64,000 nucleotides of DNA from Lingula anatina (GCF_001039355.2 NW_019774180.1:85382-149381), one strand, 5' to 3'. Counted from the stretch's first letter, positions 41,351 through 55,188 are shown. The notes: generated by a model from the letters alone, not told the origin. Numbers and translations are program-made.

Positions 41351-42150
41351 AATGTGTACAAAATGACCTTTTTCAAGGAAAACATTCCATACAGTAGTGG
41401 GTCTGGTTCTAGCATAACAAATGTCGCCTGGGCTTAACATATACCGCCCCACAGACCTACTGCCATTGCACAGGGCTAATAATATAAACCATCTAGAAAT
41501 TATCAGCAGCATTTAAGGCTTTCAGTAGAAAATGAAAAAATCTAAATAATAATATACTGACATAGAAAACAAATCCAGCTGTACACTATCATTAATGCAA
41601 GCCATGAGTAAAATCATTCAAACCTATGCAGAAACACTACATTCAAAGGTCATTTGTTCTTGACAACTGGATGTCAATAATATGCTATATTTTTCCAATA
41701 TGTTCCTTCTTATCACCACGTTTAAATGGACTTGAAGTTGACTTCATATATGCAAAGATGTAGTATCAATCATCCAGTTTTCATAAATCGCATATTACAA
41801 ATTTAACACATCATAAAAATTAACAAAAACTTTTCGACCTGAAAAATGTAGCTGTTTTAAGAAACAGTTTCACCAAATGAACATCTTAAAGCTTTCACAA
41901 AAACGATGCAAATTAAACACAGTGCAGATCTCACTTGATGTGAAACAAGACTTTAATTAATTTGAAACTTAATTAGAAAGACAGCACAGCTCCCTTTAAA
42001 ACAAATCTAAAAAAAATCAAATCCTTTGAAAAAAAATCTGTAAGTAAATTTCAATACTATTCATATATTAAGCTCCCATCTGTTCTTTACTACAAGGGAA
42101 CTGAGAAAATTATCTGCTCTGAACATGATTTGCTGTTTAGAGTTATCCTT

Positions 42151-45100
42151 TCACGAAGATGTCTGTTTCATTGAACACAACTTTTCCAATTTGCTCTCAA
42201 TTTCCAGGTAGATATTCTTATTGGCCAGTCTCTCTAGGTGGGGTGGCACTTTTGGAAATGATTGCATGGAAACAGCTAAACTGCCTTCTGCTGTTTTTCC
42301 AACAACCTCTGCTATTCTGTTAACAAATGATGACCTAAAATAAAAATAACACATTAGCTGGAGGAAAAATGAAAATAGGAGAGATGAAAGGGAAGCAAAA
42401 TATAATTGCCTTGACTCTTGCATACATGAAAAGAGTAAGCTACAGTAATAATATGCTGAACCTACCACTTGTCTTGTAGCTGATTATCCTGACTGTCCAG
42501 AGGATCCTCCTCATGTAAGGTCTCAGCTCTACTCAGCATACTGTAAACTGTAGATGCTCCAAACTGAAAGAGAATGAATAGTTTTGTAAAGGGTTGTTTG
42601 AAATGTTAGAGACTGTTCCAGGGCTCCTTGTGCAAATTACTGACTTTTGGCCAACACAACATCACCTACGGATTAAAATGCTTTGTTCGTGAGCACATAA
42701 AAGACATTTCATTTCAGTCCTCATGGCAGGATTGGAAAGGAACATTAAAGGTTCTGTACATGGTCCAAAGCAAGCTACCCATGAGTAAGTGCTGTATAAT
42801 GAACTCGGTGGTGAACCACTCTAAACCCCATTCCCATAGACACCATGGGTCTTTGTAGATCAATTCAACTCTGCAGGGACTCTTGCTGAGTGCAATCAGC
42901 TCCAGTGAATGACATACCTCCTTGTTTCTTATGCACTCATATTCTGTATGCTACTCAACACCAGGAGGCAGGGTCATTAAGTCAAGCCGACTGCACTCAG
43001 CAAGAGTCCTAGCAGAGTTGAACCAACCCACATGGACTGATGGTGTTTCCTGGGAATGGGCCTAAAAAAAGCATTCTAATAATTACTGTGGGTTTCTCTT
43101 TAACAATACCATCACTGTCTTGTATGTAGACAGGGATCTTTCTACACATACCTTGTTCTGCAAGATGAGTCCTATGCTATCTTGTTGTCCTGATTTCTGT
43201 ACTGTACACAGACTTTGTGCAAATCTTCCCAGCAGTTCCATGTCCACAGCACTAATAGTTCTGTGTACTGGGTCATGGAGATGGTGCAACACCTAAATTT
43301 GGAAAATAAAGGCACTGATAACGACAATAATGGAACAGAAGGCTTTCGCCTAATATATTTAATAAAAAAGAATATAAGCTGTGGTCTTAAATCAGTTTAT
43401 AAATTGAAATCTACCCTCCCCCCTTTCAATACCACCTCTTCCAAAAATATGTCTACATACACCAAGAAAAAAAGTTAAAGCTTTACCTTGTCTGTCTGAT
43501 CCTTTTTAATCAAGTGAGCTAAGTGTTGGATGACAGCAGACACTATGGACTGGTTTTGTTCCTGTAAAGTAAAGACAATCTCAATTAAGACACACAAATC
43601 ATAAAATGGTGTGTATTACACAATTTCAATAAATTTAATTTGTATAGTTTTGTTTTTCAATTTGAACCAAGAATATTAACAAAACCCACTTTATTTTGAT
43701 ACAAACAATTTATTATTTGGACCTTAACACATTTTCCTGACACTTGATAAATCCCAGTGAATTATCTTTACTAGACAGAGTTGCAATGGGCTTTGATTTA
43801 GAACCCTTGTTCTTTGTAATAAGCTCATTTGTTGCAAGTGGAAATGGGTAGAAACCATTTCATCTTATGCTGGTATTGCTTACCTTATCAAAAAGTGTCA
43901 TACTCCTAGCTACTAACTTCTTGCCTTTTCTAATGATCATCAGGTGGGTGAAACGATCATCATCAACATGCAGTTTAGTATACAGCTCTCCAATTTTAGA
44001 CCTCCTCTCCTGGAGAAGTGGTTTGCTAAAATTAAAAATCATAAAATATTTTTACCAAGACTGTGTATATTTGCTGGAATATAAAACTCTCCAGTTCCAA
44101 TTTTATCAAAAAAACTGGTTTGAAAATTTCTTCAGCTCTAAAAATATTATCAAAACAATTAAAATATAATTCCATCCATGATAATGTTCAGAACTGTATA
44201 TACATATATTTCTTCTGAAAGTCTATTTAGCATACCTAGCCTCATCTGGGAGAGCAAGGACTTTCTTTTCAATATCTTCAATGTCCAGTAACAATGTATA
44301 TGCCTGGCAAAACAAAAAGAAAAAAAATATATATATATATTTTTTTATAATTTTAAAATCATCAAATTATTTACTTGTCTCCAGAAATATTCTCGGGGCA
44401 TTTTTGTTCAATTCATCTTTTATCTATACATATATCTATGACATCAATAAATTGCTGTCTAGAATTTAACATATTGCAAATGACTCTCCATTCTTTCTCC
44501 ATCCTTGAACACTCACAAGTTCAACATCAATGAGAATTTCCCTGTATTTTCTAAGATCTTTTCCCTTATACTCTCCTTCCTCAGCATGGGTATGGGGACT
44601 GCTGGCAATGTCCAAGATCTGTCGAGGATTGTGAACACTGGATGATGTCAGCCGACCAAGAGCATTCTCAAACTGGGCTGAAGTCAAAGACAGGACAAGT
44701 AAATATTTCACTGATTACAAAGATAAAGGATGAAAAATAAAAGCAAACAGTGTCCATCTGTTTTTAAATTTGAATGGTGGACCATCAAACAAAATGTAAA
44801 TTAAAGTTTTTCAAGACTAAAAAAGTATAATTCGTGTAAGAATAACTAATTCAGCAAAAATCATCGATCTATCTTCATTACCATGTCCACCAGGTTGATC
44901 AAATCACACTTAGCTGTGAGCAATACCTTTGGCTCAACTCACAACACAAAACTGAAATTCACTGAAGGTTATAAAACTGAGCACTCTTAAAGTTTGTGGG
45001 AACGATTACACAACGAACCTGGCCTGTAAGTCCTTGTTTCCACTTTTGCTATCTGAGGCAGCAATAATTTTGGCTCCTTGGATTCTTCCTCTTCAGCTTG

Positions 45101-45151
45101 AGCAGCCTGCTGGGCTTCTCTCTCCTTAGCCATCTTTTTCATCATGTATGT
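42151..45151 (-). CDS. PATL1: PATL1 C-terminal Pat-C domain
   Basis: Residues about 567-899. Exon 13 encodes TYMMKKMAKEREAQQAAQAE and IAKVETRTYRP. Exon 14 encodes FENALGRLTSSSVHNPRQIL, exon 15 AYTLLLDIEDIEKKVLALPD, exon 16 HVDDDRFTHLMIIRKGKKLV, and exons 17-20 the helical end. In known PAT1 proteins this alpha-alpha superhelix binds Lsm1-7 and decapping factors, and the basic KGKK patch lies within it. The last exon ends SMKQTSS before TGA. Several ATTTA/AATAAA-type sites exist downstream on this strand; I cannot choose the real poly(A) site. Confidence 0.92.
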
Positions 45152-48100
45152 CTGACAAAAAGGGTTTGCAAATAAAAAGCCATGACATAACACTATTCCA
45201 CACAATAAAAATATGCATTTTCATAATAAACTCTAAGATTATCAAATTACATAAAACATTAAAATCTGATAACTATTTGAACAAATGAACAGCACCAACT
45301 CATCATTTGTCTGGATTTTCCTTTATCAGTTTTAATGTGAAAATAGACTACAACACAACAAGCTGGACATACTGTGTAATAATAATCATCCAAGAAAGGG
45401 TTCTCGGTCTGCAGCTGCATCAACTGAATCCTGATAATCCAGTCTTTCTCCTTTTGTGTCATGAGATCAGCATACTCATCTCTTTTTTTCCATCTCTGCT
45501 GCCCAGGACCATTATGATGATCTCTCTGCTGTTGGTGGTGATAATCCCTTTGTCGGTAATCCCCTCGCTGCTGTTGGTTGCTATTCCAATGTTGCTGGTT
45601 GTTATCCCGGTGCTGGTAATTGTTATACTGTTGCGGGTAGTCCCCACGCTGCTGCTGGTAGTCCCCACGCTGTTGATGCAGATGATGTTGTTGCTGCTGT
45701 TGTTGTTGTTGCTGCCAGTGCTGCTGCTGTTGTAGAGGGTAAGCTGGTCTGTTGCGATTTGGGCTAAATGGACAATAATTATTATTTCTATTAAAATCAT
45801 TTATTCAAAAATATTGAAATTTAAATATATCCAATTTAAACTTTCTTATCAGTAAAGAAAATAATTACTTTAAACCATAACTTTAAGATTCATAGATTCC
45901 TTGTTATCAGTGTAAAATAGTCACACATCTGAGATTCAAATTGTGCTCTCAAACCAATACACTCATATTTTAAGAAAATGCAAGTTAGATCTACTTGTTC
46001 ATCATGGGGGGTCTGGCCTGTCCCTGATGCATCATTCTAGCTCTGTTGGAATGCAGGTGTGACGGGTCACTCATTGCCATGGGGGTAGGAGGCAGCCTTA
46101 AAATCAAGACAGTTTGAAGTCAATCTACTGACTGGGATCATAGAGAAATATACATATTATGTACCTGCTTAACCAGCAGGCTGAAATTACAGGTGATAAC
46201 ACAGTTCTTAACTCATGCCTCCCTAATATATTATTTTTCTATGAGGTATAAAAGTATATGAAGACACTCATTACCAACTGACCTTGAGAACATGGGACTG
46301 GTCATCATGGGGTGACCTGGGGGTGGGGAGTGCCTGCCAGCCTGTAGAACCACCTGGGGGCTCATCATTCGATTGCCAAGCAGCATCTGAGTAGGTGAGA
46401 TTCGACCAGCTGTAAAAATAGTTAGTTTCATGAAATGTATATTTTATCTTGTTTAATGACCAAAAATTAAGATGAAGCATACACAACAGAAGCAGGTTAT
46501 GTTTGCTACAGCCAGTTAAAAGCAAATTAGTTGGATTATTTTAGAATCTGCAACTACTACTACTTCTACTACTGTATATTAAACATACTATTACTTCTAC
46601 TACCTCTACTACTAAACATGCATATTTACAAAAATGTATATGTTCATACATGGCCTGATGGTATATTTGATTAAAAAAGGAAACATCAAACCAATAACAT
46701 AAAACCAACATGCATAATTTAGAAATGTTTTTCCTGCAATCGATGTAGTGAATATAGCATCATAAAAAATAAATAAAATAATTATAGTAAAATAAATCAA
46801 ACAAAAATAAGTGATGAACAGTACAACAAAAGTTCCATTTACCAGCCAGCCCCAACCCTGTGACTCTTGTATATGGAGAAATGAGGCGAGCTTGATAAGG
46901 GGACATTGGAAAGGACACCGCATGAGGTGACACAACCCGCTGTAAGGGCGGGGATGGGGTGCGAGCAGCACTCCTGTGATTGGCAGGCGTTTGCATGCCT
47001 GAAACACCAAAGCATATGCTTCACAGTTGGCAAAACCTTTTTTTCTCACGCTCACTGATATTCAACTGCACTAAAATACCACTCTTTTCACACAGGTTAG
47101 ATATGTTAGTATAATGCATAAGAAAGCATCAACACATGCAAAATGCACTCTTCTCTTCTGAAAACAGTAAAAATAATAACTTCAAATTTCTTCACTAAGA
47201 AAAAAAGGCAAATCAAATTAAAGTCAGTTTCAAAAGTAATATAATTTGATGAATTTGCAATTTTCTAAAAAGAAAAACCAAACTTTATAAAATTTACAGC
47301 AATAAAAAGTCACTCTTTTTTAAAAACATAAATAGAGCTAATACGGCAAAAATTACCCATGGCTTGTGGTGACCCTCTCAGAGTCTGGATATTGAAGGCT
47401 GCTGCTGGTGACATCCTACCCTGAGGTACTACTTGTGCTGGTGAAGTACGCCCCATCTCAGACACACTGGACATCAGCTGCTGAAGACTGGAGCCTGGGA
47501 GCTGATAGAAATACATTGACGTCAACTGTACTAACAATCTGACAAGATAAATGTTCAAATTTATTATAACAAATTATTCTATAAAGTTATCAAAGGACAG
47601 ACTGCATGCTCTATGTTATACTAAATATTCTATTGCTGTTGTTTTGAAAGACAGGGAAACAGACAATGATCAAAAGTTGATACTTGACTAACAAATGAAT
47701 CTTGGCAAATATAAGAACAATAAAGTTCTACAAAAGTAAATACAAAAAAAACAAAAAAAAACTCTACANAAAAAAAAAAAAAAAAAAAAAACTCTACAAT
47801 CACTCTAATTATTCCACTTGAGATCAGCACTACACAACAGAATGAGAAATACTTAATTTTTCAAGAAGCTCATATTGAAGACAAATGACCTTTTTCTCTA
47901 CTGGTATGAAGAGAACACTAACATACTTTTACGTTTTGCTTATATCTCCCACTTCTCTTACCTGTGGTACCTGTTGTAGACCTGCCTGGGTAGCTATCCT
48001 TTGTTGTGGTGGCACACTTCTGGGAGTATTATATTGATTTGACATAACACCAGTTTGCATTTCTCTTTCAAGTTCCTCCACAGTGATGGCTTTTGCTTGT

Positions 48101-49102
48101 GGTGTCCTTAACATCTGCTTCAAGTCTTGCTCTATCTGAGATGCTGTCTTGGCAGTAGGCAAACTACTGGATAAGCTCTTACCTGCTACCACTATGGATG
48201 GGTCCTGAAAATGATTTAAATCTTAGTTTTCAACATCCTGTAAAAAGTACTACTCACTTGTTCTTGAATTTTTGAATGCGCTTAACCCAATATAAAACTT
48301 CAAGAACTAAAAAAATCTAATATAAAGCTACATGATATGTTGAGAACAGAAAACCAAGCCATTAAAATATTAAACGTAAAAGCCTGCATTTGCACCTACA
48401 CTTAGTTTTACACATGCCAGGCTTTAAATCACTACACTGCTTATGTGTCCTTTTCCTACCAGCAGCAGCCTCACTAAAGTACCAGCAGCCAAAACAGTGC
48501 ATATTTACAAAGACAGCACAACCAGAATAACAAATGACAAAACAGACTACATTTTTAAACATTGGCTGAGACAGCACTATTGATTGTCAAGATATGTTAC
48601 TATTTTAATTTCTGAACAGTTTCCTTTCATTGGTCATATAGATTACACAATGAAGATGACACAAGGTTGGACTTATTAAACTCTGACGTCACAGCTCTTT
48701 GTATTATTGTAAAAAATAAATAAAAAAAATAATAAATAAATAAAACGCTCACAAAAGTTGCACAACCTAAATTGTCATATTGTTTTAAGTAAGCTCTTTG
48801 TCAAACAAACAAGATTAACTGTTTTTTTTTTTTAATATAAAAAGGCACATCAAAAACATTTTTACCTGTATAGGTGTTCTCTGTACCATGCCATGAAAGC
48901 CACTGTCTTGTTTCACTCTTCCAAAGAAACCCTCTCTACTGGGAGAGCTCCAAATATTCTGATGGCCTGGTGATACCTATAAGGAACAGAAACACATGTA
49001 AATTACATGAGACAACTTTTCAACTTAACTGCTCATGTAAACCAAGAAAAACCATGAAAAACGACTGAATAAATTGAAAAAATGAATTGTAAAGATAAAT
49101 GG

Positions 49103-49153
<51 letters not shown>

Positions 49154-52100
49154 GAATGATCCTTTTCAATATTGAACTGATTCAGGTCTCAGTATTGATG
49201 TCATTTATATTTATTTATATAACAATTTAAATTTTGCGATTCATCTCATTTTCTACTCTATTTATTTATTTTCCTTTTGATCAGCATGCTTACAAAGACA
49301 TTTGTAAGGCTTTAAAAACAATAGTATAAATATTTCACATGCATTACCAGTAGTTCTCAGACTGCAGAAAGTATAACATGAAGATAACATGAAGATAATC
49401 CATTCTGCCAGACTTTAATTTACACAATACATTTAAATATTAAACTTATACTTACAAAATGGAAACTTTGTTCACATGTTACAGTGAATGTAAATTCTAA
49501 ATGGCACACCCCTGTCCCATCACTATTTTGAGTGAAAATAAAAAGTTAAAACGTGGTAAATTTTCCTCAATTTCTACCTAGCCTACAAACATTTTTTTAA
49601 AACAGAACAACTGAACATGTTTTGTTCATACTCACTAAGTCTTCTGTATCCAATAAAGCTGGTGGAGAAGCTGGTCCAAATATCTCCTCCAAACTTTGCT
49701 TTTTCTATAATACAACAAACAAGTTGAAAGTCATGAGTACATGCTCAGAAAGACACACATGCAAGTGCATGTGCAAATCACAAAGCAATGAAGGTCTTGT
49801 TATCATGTATAATTCAGAGCCCCTGCTTCTCCCAATGAAAATAAGATTCAAAACATCTGTTAATAACTGATATACTGTAGCTCTCTTAAATATAAATTTT
49901 TCTTTCATGTCTTCTAACTGATCCTTCAACTCACTGGTACAGGGCACAGAGTGCACACTGATCATTTGATTCAACTCTCACCTAGTGTTCTTCACACATA
50001 TCCAACTGAATGAGTAGTAGCTTAAACGCTACTCGCTGCTAAAGTCATCTTTAGAAAGACACGTATTGTTCTATTACTATTTAGTCTGAGTATAGCTTAT
50101 AGTGTAGTCTATGCCAACACTTACCATTGGAATAGGCCTGGATTTGGACACATTGACTATGGCAGGGTCGTCCAGTTCATCATCATCCAGGACCAAGTGA
50201 CTGATACTTTGTTCCATATCCTCCTTAAAAAATCAAAAGCAAACTTTTCTTGTCTACCTCTTTCTTTGATCATGTTTGCCTTCCCTTATGACCATGCTCT
50301 TTCTTTCATACTTGCCATAATCCAATTAAAAACACTTATAAGAGTTCCAATCAAATTACTGATCATCTATGCATACTTTCAACAATGCTTTACAAAGTGC
50401 CCAAGGTATTTTTATGACACAATTTCCAAATGTAAATGTTAAACAAGGCAGNAAAAAAAACAAAAAAAAACTCTACAATCACTCTAATTATTCCACTTGA
50501 GATCAGCACTACACAACAGAATGAGAAATACTTAATTTTTCAAGAAGCTCATATTGAAGACAAATGACCTTTTTCTCTACTGGTATGAAGAGAACACTAA
50601 CATACTTTTATGTTTTGCTTATATCTCCCACTTCTCTTACCTGTGGTACCTGTTGTAGACCTGCCTGGGTAGCTATCCTTTGTTGTGGTGGCACACTTCT
50701 GGGAGTATTATATTGATTTGACATAACACCAGTTTGCATTTCTCTTTCAAGTTCCTCCACAGTGATGGCTTTTGCTTGTGGTGTCCTTAACATCTGCTTC
50801 AAGTCTTGCTCTATCTGAGATGCTGTCTTGGCAGTAGGCAAACTACTGGATAAGCTCTTACCTGCTACCACTATGGATGGGTCCTGAAAATATGATTTAA
50901 ATCTTAGTTTTCAACATCCTGTTAAAAGTACTACTCACTTGTTCTTGAATTTTTGAATGCGCTTAACCCAATATAAAACTTCAAGAACTAAAAAAATCTA
51001 ATATAAAGCTACATGATATGTTGAGAACAGAAAACCAAGTCATTAAAAATATTAAACGTAAAAGCCTGCATTTGCACCTACACTTAGTTTTACACATGCC
51101 AGGCTCTAAATCACTACACTGCTTATGTGTCCTTTTCCTACCAGCAGCAGCCTCACTAAAGTACCAGCAGCCAAAACAGTGCATATTTACAAAGACAGCA
51201 CAACCAGAATAACAAATGACAAAACAGACTACATTTTTAAACATTGGCTGAGACAGCACTATTGATTGTCAAGATATGTTACTATTTTAATTTCTGAACA
51301 GTTTCCTTTCATTGGTCATATAGATTACACAATGAAGATGACACAAGGTTGGACTTATTAAACTCTGACGTCACAGCTCTTTGTATTATTGTAAAAAAAA
51401 TAAAAATAAAAAATAAATAAATAAATAAAATGTTCATAAAAGTTGCACAACCTAAATTGTCATATTGTTTTAAGTAAGCTCTTTCACCCCATTCTCATAG
51501 ATTAGATCGACCTACATTGGATCGACCTAACTCCCTGGGGGTTCACGCTAAATAGCTGTCAGCCGGGCGGACACGAAAGTTAATTACCCCTTAAAGCTTG
51601 TGGTAGGCGGGGACGGACACTTAAGGGGGATTATCTGACAGTAATCTAGTGAGACTCCCCGCGGTGATAGTTCGATCTAAAAGTTGTGAGAACAGAGCCT
51701 TTGTCAAACAAACAAGATTAACTGTTTTTTTTTAAATATAAAAAGGCACATCAAAAACATTTTTACCTGTATAGGTGTTCTCTGTACCATGCCATGAAAG
51801 CCACTGTCTTGTTTCATTCTTCCAAAGAAACCCTCTCTACTGGGAGAGCTCCAAATATTCTGATGGCCTGGTGATACCTATAAGGAACAGAAACACATGT
51901 AAATTACATGAGACAACTATTCAACTTAACTGCTCATGTAAACCAAGAAAAACCATGAAAAATGACTGAATAAATTGAAAAAATGAATTGTAAAGATAAA
52001 TGGACTTCTCTCTCTCTTATGAATGATCCTTTTCAATATTGAACTGATTCAGGTCTCAGTATTGATGTCATTTATATTTATTAATATAACAATTTAAATT

Positions 52101-55100
52101 TTGCGATTCATCTCATTTTCTACTCTATTTATTTATTTTCCTTTTGATCAGCACGCTTACAAAGACATTTGTAAGGCTTTAAAAACAATAGTATAAATAT
52201 TTCACATGCATTACCAGTAGTTCTCAGACTGCAGAAAGTATAACATGAAGATAACATGAAGATAATCCATTCTGCCAGACTTTAATTTACACAATACATT
52301 TAAATATTAAACTTATACTTACAAAATGGAAACTTTGTTCACATGTTACAGTGAATGTAAATTCTAAATGGCACACCCCTGTCCCATCACTATTTTGAGT
52401 GAAAATAAAAAGTTAAAACGTGGTAAATTTTCCTCAATTTCTACCTAGCCTACAAACATTTTTTTAAAACAGAACAACTGAAGATGTTTTGTTCATACTC
52501 ACTAAGTCTTCTGTATCCAATAAAGCTGGTGGAGAAGCTGGTCCAAATATCTCCTCCAAACTTTGCTTTTTCTATAATACAACAAACAAGTTGAAAGTCA
52601 TGAGTACATGCTCAGAAAGACGCACACATGCAAGTGCATGTGCAAATCACAAAGCAATGAAGGTCTTGTTATCATGTATAATTCAGAGCCCCTGCTTCTC
52701 CCAATGAAAATAAGATTCAAAACATCTGTTAATAACTGATATACTGTAGCTCTCTTAAATATAAATTTTTCTTTCATGTCTTCTAACTGATCCTTCAACT
52801 CACTGGTACAGGGCACAGAGTGCACACTGATCATTTGATTCAACTCTCACCTAGTGCTCTTCACACATATCCAACTGAATGAGTAGTAGCTTAAACGCTA
52901 CTCGCTGCTAAAGTCATCTTTAGAAAGACACGTATTGTTCTATTACTATTTAGTCTAAGTATAGCTTATAGTGTAGTCTATGCCAATACTTACCATTGGA
53001 ATAGGCCTGGATTTGGACACATTGACTATGGCAGGGTCGTCCAGTTCATCATCATCCAGGACCAAGTGACTGATACTTTGTTCCATATCCTCCTTAAAAA
53101 ATCAAAAGCAAAGTTTTCTTGTCTACCTCTTTCTTTGATCATGTTTGCCTTCCCTTATGACCATGCTCTTTCTTTCATACTTGCCATAATCCAATTAAAA
53201 AGACTTATAAGAGTTCCAATCAAATTATTGAGCATCTATGCATACTTTCAACAATGCTTTACAAAGTGCCCAAGGTATTTTTATGACACAATTTCCAACT
53301 GTAAATGTTAAAAAAAGAGCAGAAAAAGAAGGATTGTTCCAGGCAGTTTTGCTTACTTCTTGTCCTTCATATTTCTTTTCCGAAGTATCAAATCCAGAGT
53401 CGCCGGTCCTGTCATGTTTTTCTATTTCTCCAGCCAGCAATTCATGCTGCTCTTCCCAGTCTCCTGCAAGTAAACAAAATAAGCAATTTAAATGTTATTT
53501 ATTTCCAAATTGAGTGAAAAATAATCCTCAGTGTGTTAAACATACTAAAATTATCTTAAAATATTACTTTTTCAATTTAATAAGAAAAAGAATAAATAAA
53601 TATTTTGCAATACACAAATACACCTAAAAAGATACTTTTGCACTGGCTACATTACAACCACTTTGTCTTCTTGAAAACACTTATCTGATTTTCTTTATAC
53701 AAACAGATATGATTCTCAACACTTTCAACATGTTTAAATTTGACCTCACCATCAAATTCTGCTGCACCAAAGGTTTCATCATTCATCATATCATACACAT
53801 CTTCTTCTTCCGGTGCTTCACGTAACTCATTGTCGAAGTCCGACTTGCCTACTCCCAGAGTCTAATTAACAAAAAAAGCTCGTCCATTAATGCAAATTTA
53901 TCATCAGAAGTACTTGCAAGAATGTGAAGAGATGCTATGATACAAGTCCATCTCCAAAAGAAAATACTTGTAGTGCATATAAATGATTACCATTTTCACA
54001 TTCAAATAAATGAAAGTATGCCAAAACAAAACAAATTCCAGATTTAGTTATGAATACAAAACTATGGCCAAATGCATGAAACCCTCGATTCAGATGGCAG
54101 AATTATTCTAAAAACCGACTTAAAAGAACCCAACACCACACAGAAAACATCAAAAGTTATTTGACTTATACCAGCTTTAAAACATAGTTGTTTGCCAAAT
54201 CAAATGATTTTTAAATCTAAACAACAACACTTATTACATCAACAAACAATGCTACTAGAATTTAAAACAAATAATTTATCTAAATCAATAGCAGATATGA
54301 AATATATGAATAATGGCAACTTCTTTACAATTTACTCTTTCAAATATTGATTTTTGCTGGGTTAATAGCAAAATGTGATCTCTAAACAAATCAAGTTTGA
54401 GAGATTTTTTATGGTATTTATTTGCTGTGCTCACATTTGCATTTTTCACACACACAAACACACACATACACACACACACACACAAAAAAAAACTTACGAA
54501 AGGGATAAAATGAAAATTTGCAAAATATATATTACATTCAATTTCCTAACTTAAAATATGTTATCATTTACATAAATTCACGTCAACTTGAGCTTAGATT
54601 AAAAACAATAATGCGATGCATCGAATCAAAACTGGACAGCTGTAACACGAGTATTACAAACAGCTATATTGTTTTTGACAATTTTGTCAGACCCAAAGAA
54701 ATGCTTGAATTGGCAAATATGTTTGGTCATGTTCTCCATCACAAATAAAAAGAAACACAAACAAAAATATAGCCACTAGCTCCTATATCAACCTGTATTA
54801 ATATTTTTATTATTCTAGGTACTGACTAAAAATCCACGTCCTAGTAACTGCACCAGAATAGCTCTGTTCATTGTGAAGGCAACGGAAACAAAATATATTG
54901 TGCATGAATGGAATGTGTCTACACTATGGCCGATATGGTGTCTTGCATAGAGTAGCATAAATCTTAATTGGTAGTTTCACTGGCGTAATTTTAATGTTTT
55001 TGTTCACCGGTGCGGTAGATGCATGGCAGTGGCAGAGTATATAATAGTTTTTAAATTACGAATAAGAGAGTCTCAATTTAAAATTGCATTGGTGAAAATT

Positions 55101-55188
55101 ACCTTCACTTTTCGAAAGATCCTTGCTAATACTTTGAATTTATACTTACAGGCAAGTCAGTTTCAAACCCAAAAAATGAATCTGCCAT
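42151..55188 (-). CDS. PATL1: PAT1 homolog, mRNA-decapping activator
   Basis: Scaffold of P-bodies that links the helicase DDX6, the Lsm1-7 ring, decapping enzymes and deadenylases to repress and degrade mRNA. Twenty coding exons, read from high to low coordinates: 55188-55150, 53861-53750, 53463-53357, 53089-52994, 52571-52503, 51877-51767, 50883-50641, 47501-47357, 46998-46843, 46409-46283, 46096-45995, 45763-45373, 45151-45019, 44677-44517, 44303-44236, 44025-43884, 43561-43487, 43292-43152, 42563-42466, 42334-42151. They sum to 2700 nt with consistent phases: 899 aa plus TGA (human is 770 aa). A second copy of exons 4-7 (50220-50125, 49704-49636, 48976-48866, 48204-47962) is treated as the other haplotype. 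If both sets were included the protein would gain 173 in-frame residues. Confidence 0.93.
42825..43062. mobile_element. MITE family 1, copy 2
   Basis: 238 bp, ACCCCATTCCC left end and GGGAATGGGCC right end, flanked by TAA on both sides (42822-42824, 43063-43065). The 3-bp TAA duplication fits the PIF/Harbinger superfamily. Lies in PATL1 intron 18. Confidence 0.8.
45373..53089 (-). CDS. PATL1: PATL1 central Pro/Gln-rich region
   Basis: Exon 4 encodes ISHLVLDDDELDDPAIVNV, equivalent to the conserved LEDPAI block. Exons 5-11 encode Pro/Ser/Met-rich sequence with repeated short blocks such as GRMSP, GRISPTQMLL and RLISPYT, which match the repeated GR[MI]SP-type segments of vertebrate PATL1. Exon 12 (45763-45373) encodes a Gln/His-rich tract with several QQRGDY repeats, then LMTQKEKDWIIRIQLMQLQT and DDYYY, the start of the conserved C-terminal half. 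The region is low complexity and probably disordered, which fits P-body condensation. Confidence 0.9.
47770..50451 (-). repeat. Duplicated block 5, copy with long CT repeat (PATL1 exons 4-7)
   Basis: Lies between single N bases at 47769 and 50452. It carries PATL1 exon copies 47962-48204, 48866-48976, 49636-49704 and 50125-50220, and a long CT microsatellite at about 49104-49150. It lacks the MITE found in the other copy. Confidence 0.88.
49104..49150. repeat. CT microsatellite, polymorphic between the two PATL1 copies
   Basis: About 23 CT units here, but only about 5 at the matching position near 52006-52017. Confidence 0.9.
50453..53310 (-). repeat. Duplicated block 5, copy joined to PATL1 5' exons
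   Basis: Near-identical to 47770-50451, with a short CT repeat (near 52010), an MITE insertion 51485-51699 and scattered SNPs. It continues into exons 3 to 1. The exon protein sequences are the same in both copies apart from silent or minor changes. Confidence 0.88.
51485..51699. mobile_element. MITE family 2, copy 2 (polymorphic insertion)
   Basis: 215 bp with the same ACTCCCTGGGGGTTCACGCT core as 1412-1636, flanked by TTT (51482-51484, 51700-51702). The other copy of the PATL1 intron (about 48790-48806) has the uninterrupted site GCTCTTTGTCAAAC, so insertion and 3-bp duplication are directly visible. Confidence 0.85.
53357..55188 (-). CDS. PATL1: PATL1 N-terminal exons (DDX6-binding region)
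   Basis: Exon 1 starts MADSFFGFETDLP. The FFGFET-type start followed by an acidic stretch is characteristic of metazoan PAT1 N-termini, which bind the DDX6/Me31B helicase. Exon 2 (53861-53750) encodes acidic EEEDVYDMMNDETFGAAEFD and exon 3 (53463-53357) DWEEQHELLAGEIEK, matching the conserved DDW-x-x-x-HE-x-L segment. Intron 1 is 1.3 kb and holds an AC-rich tract near 54448-54483. Confidence 0.9.

Larger units (their letters stand above)
38671..42150. other. Convergent intergenic region between intersectin and PATL1
   Basis: No supported gene. It holds the PATL1 3' UTR (length unknown), a 188-bp duplicated segment (40138-40325 and 41162-41350) around a single N at 40326, and a pearl-like repeat element (about 40600-41161). 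A stretch at 39,840-40,070 is relatively CpG-rich and has an open frame, but I recognise nothing in it. Confidence 0.6.

Noticed and set aside
45307-45735. Plus-strand open frame opposite the PATL1 Gln-rich exon
   Set aside because: Leu/Val-rich translation is the complement of Gln/His codon repeats.
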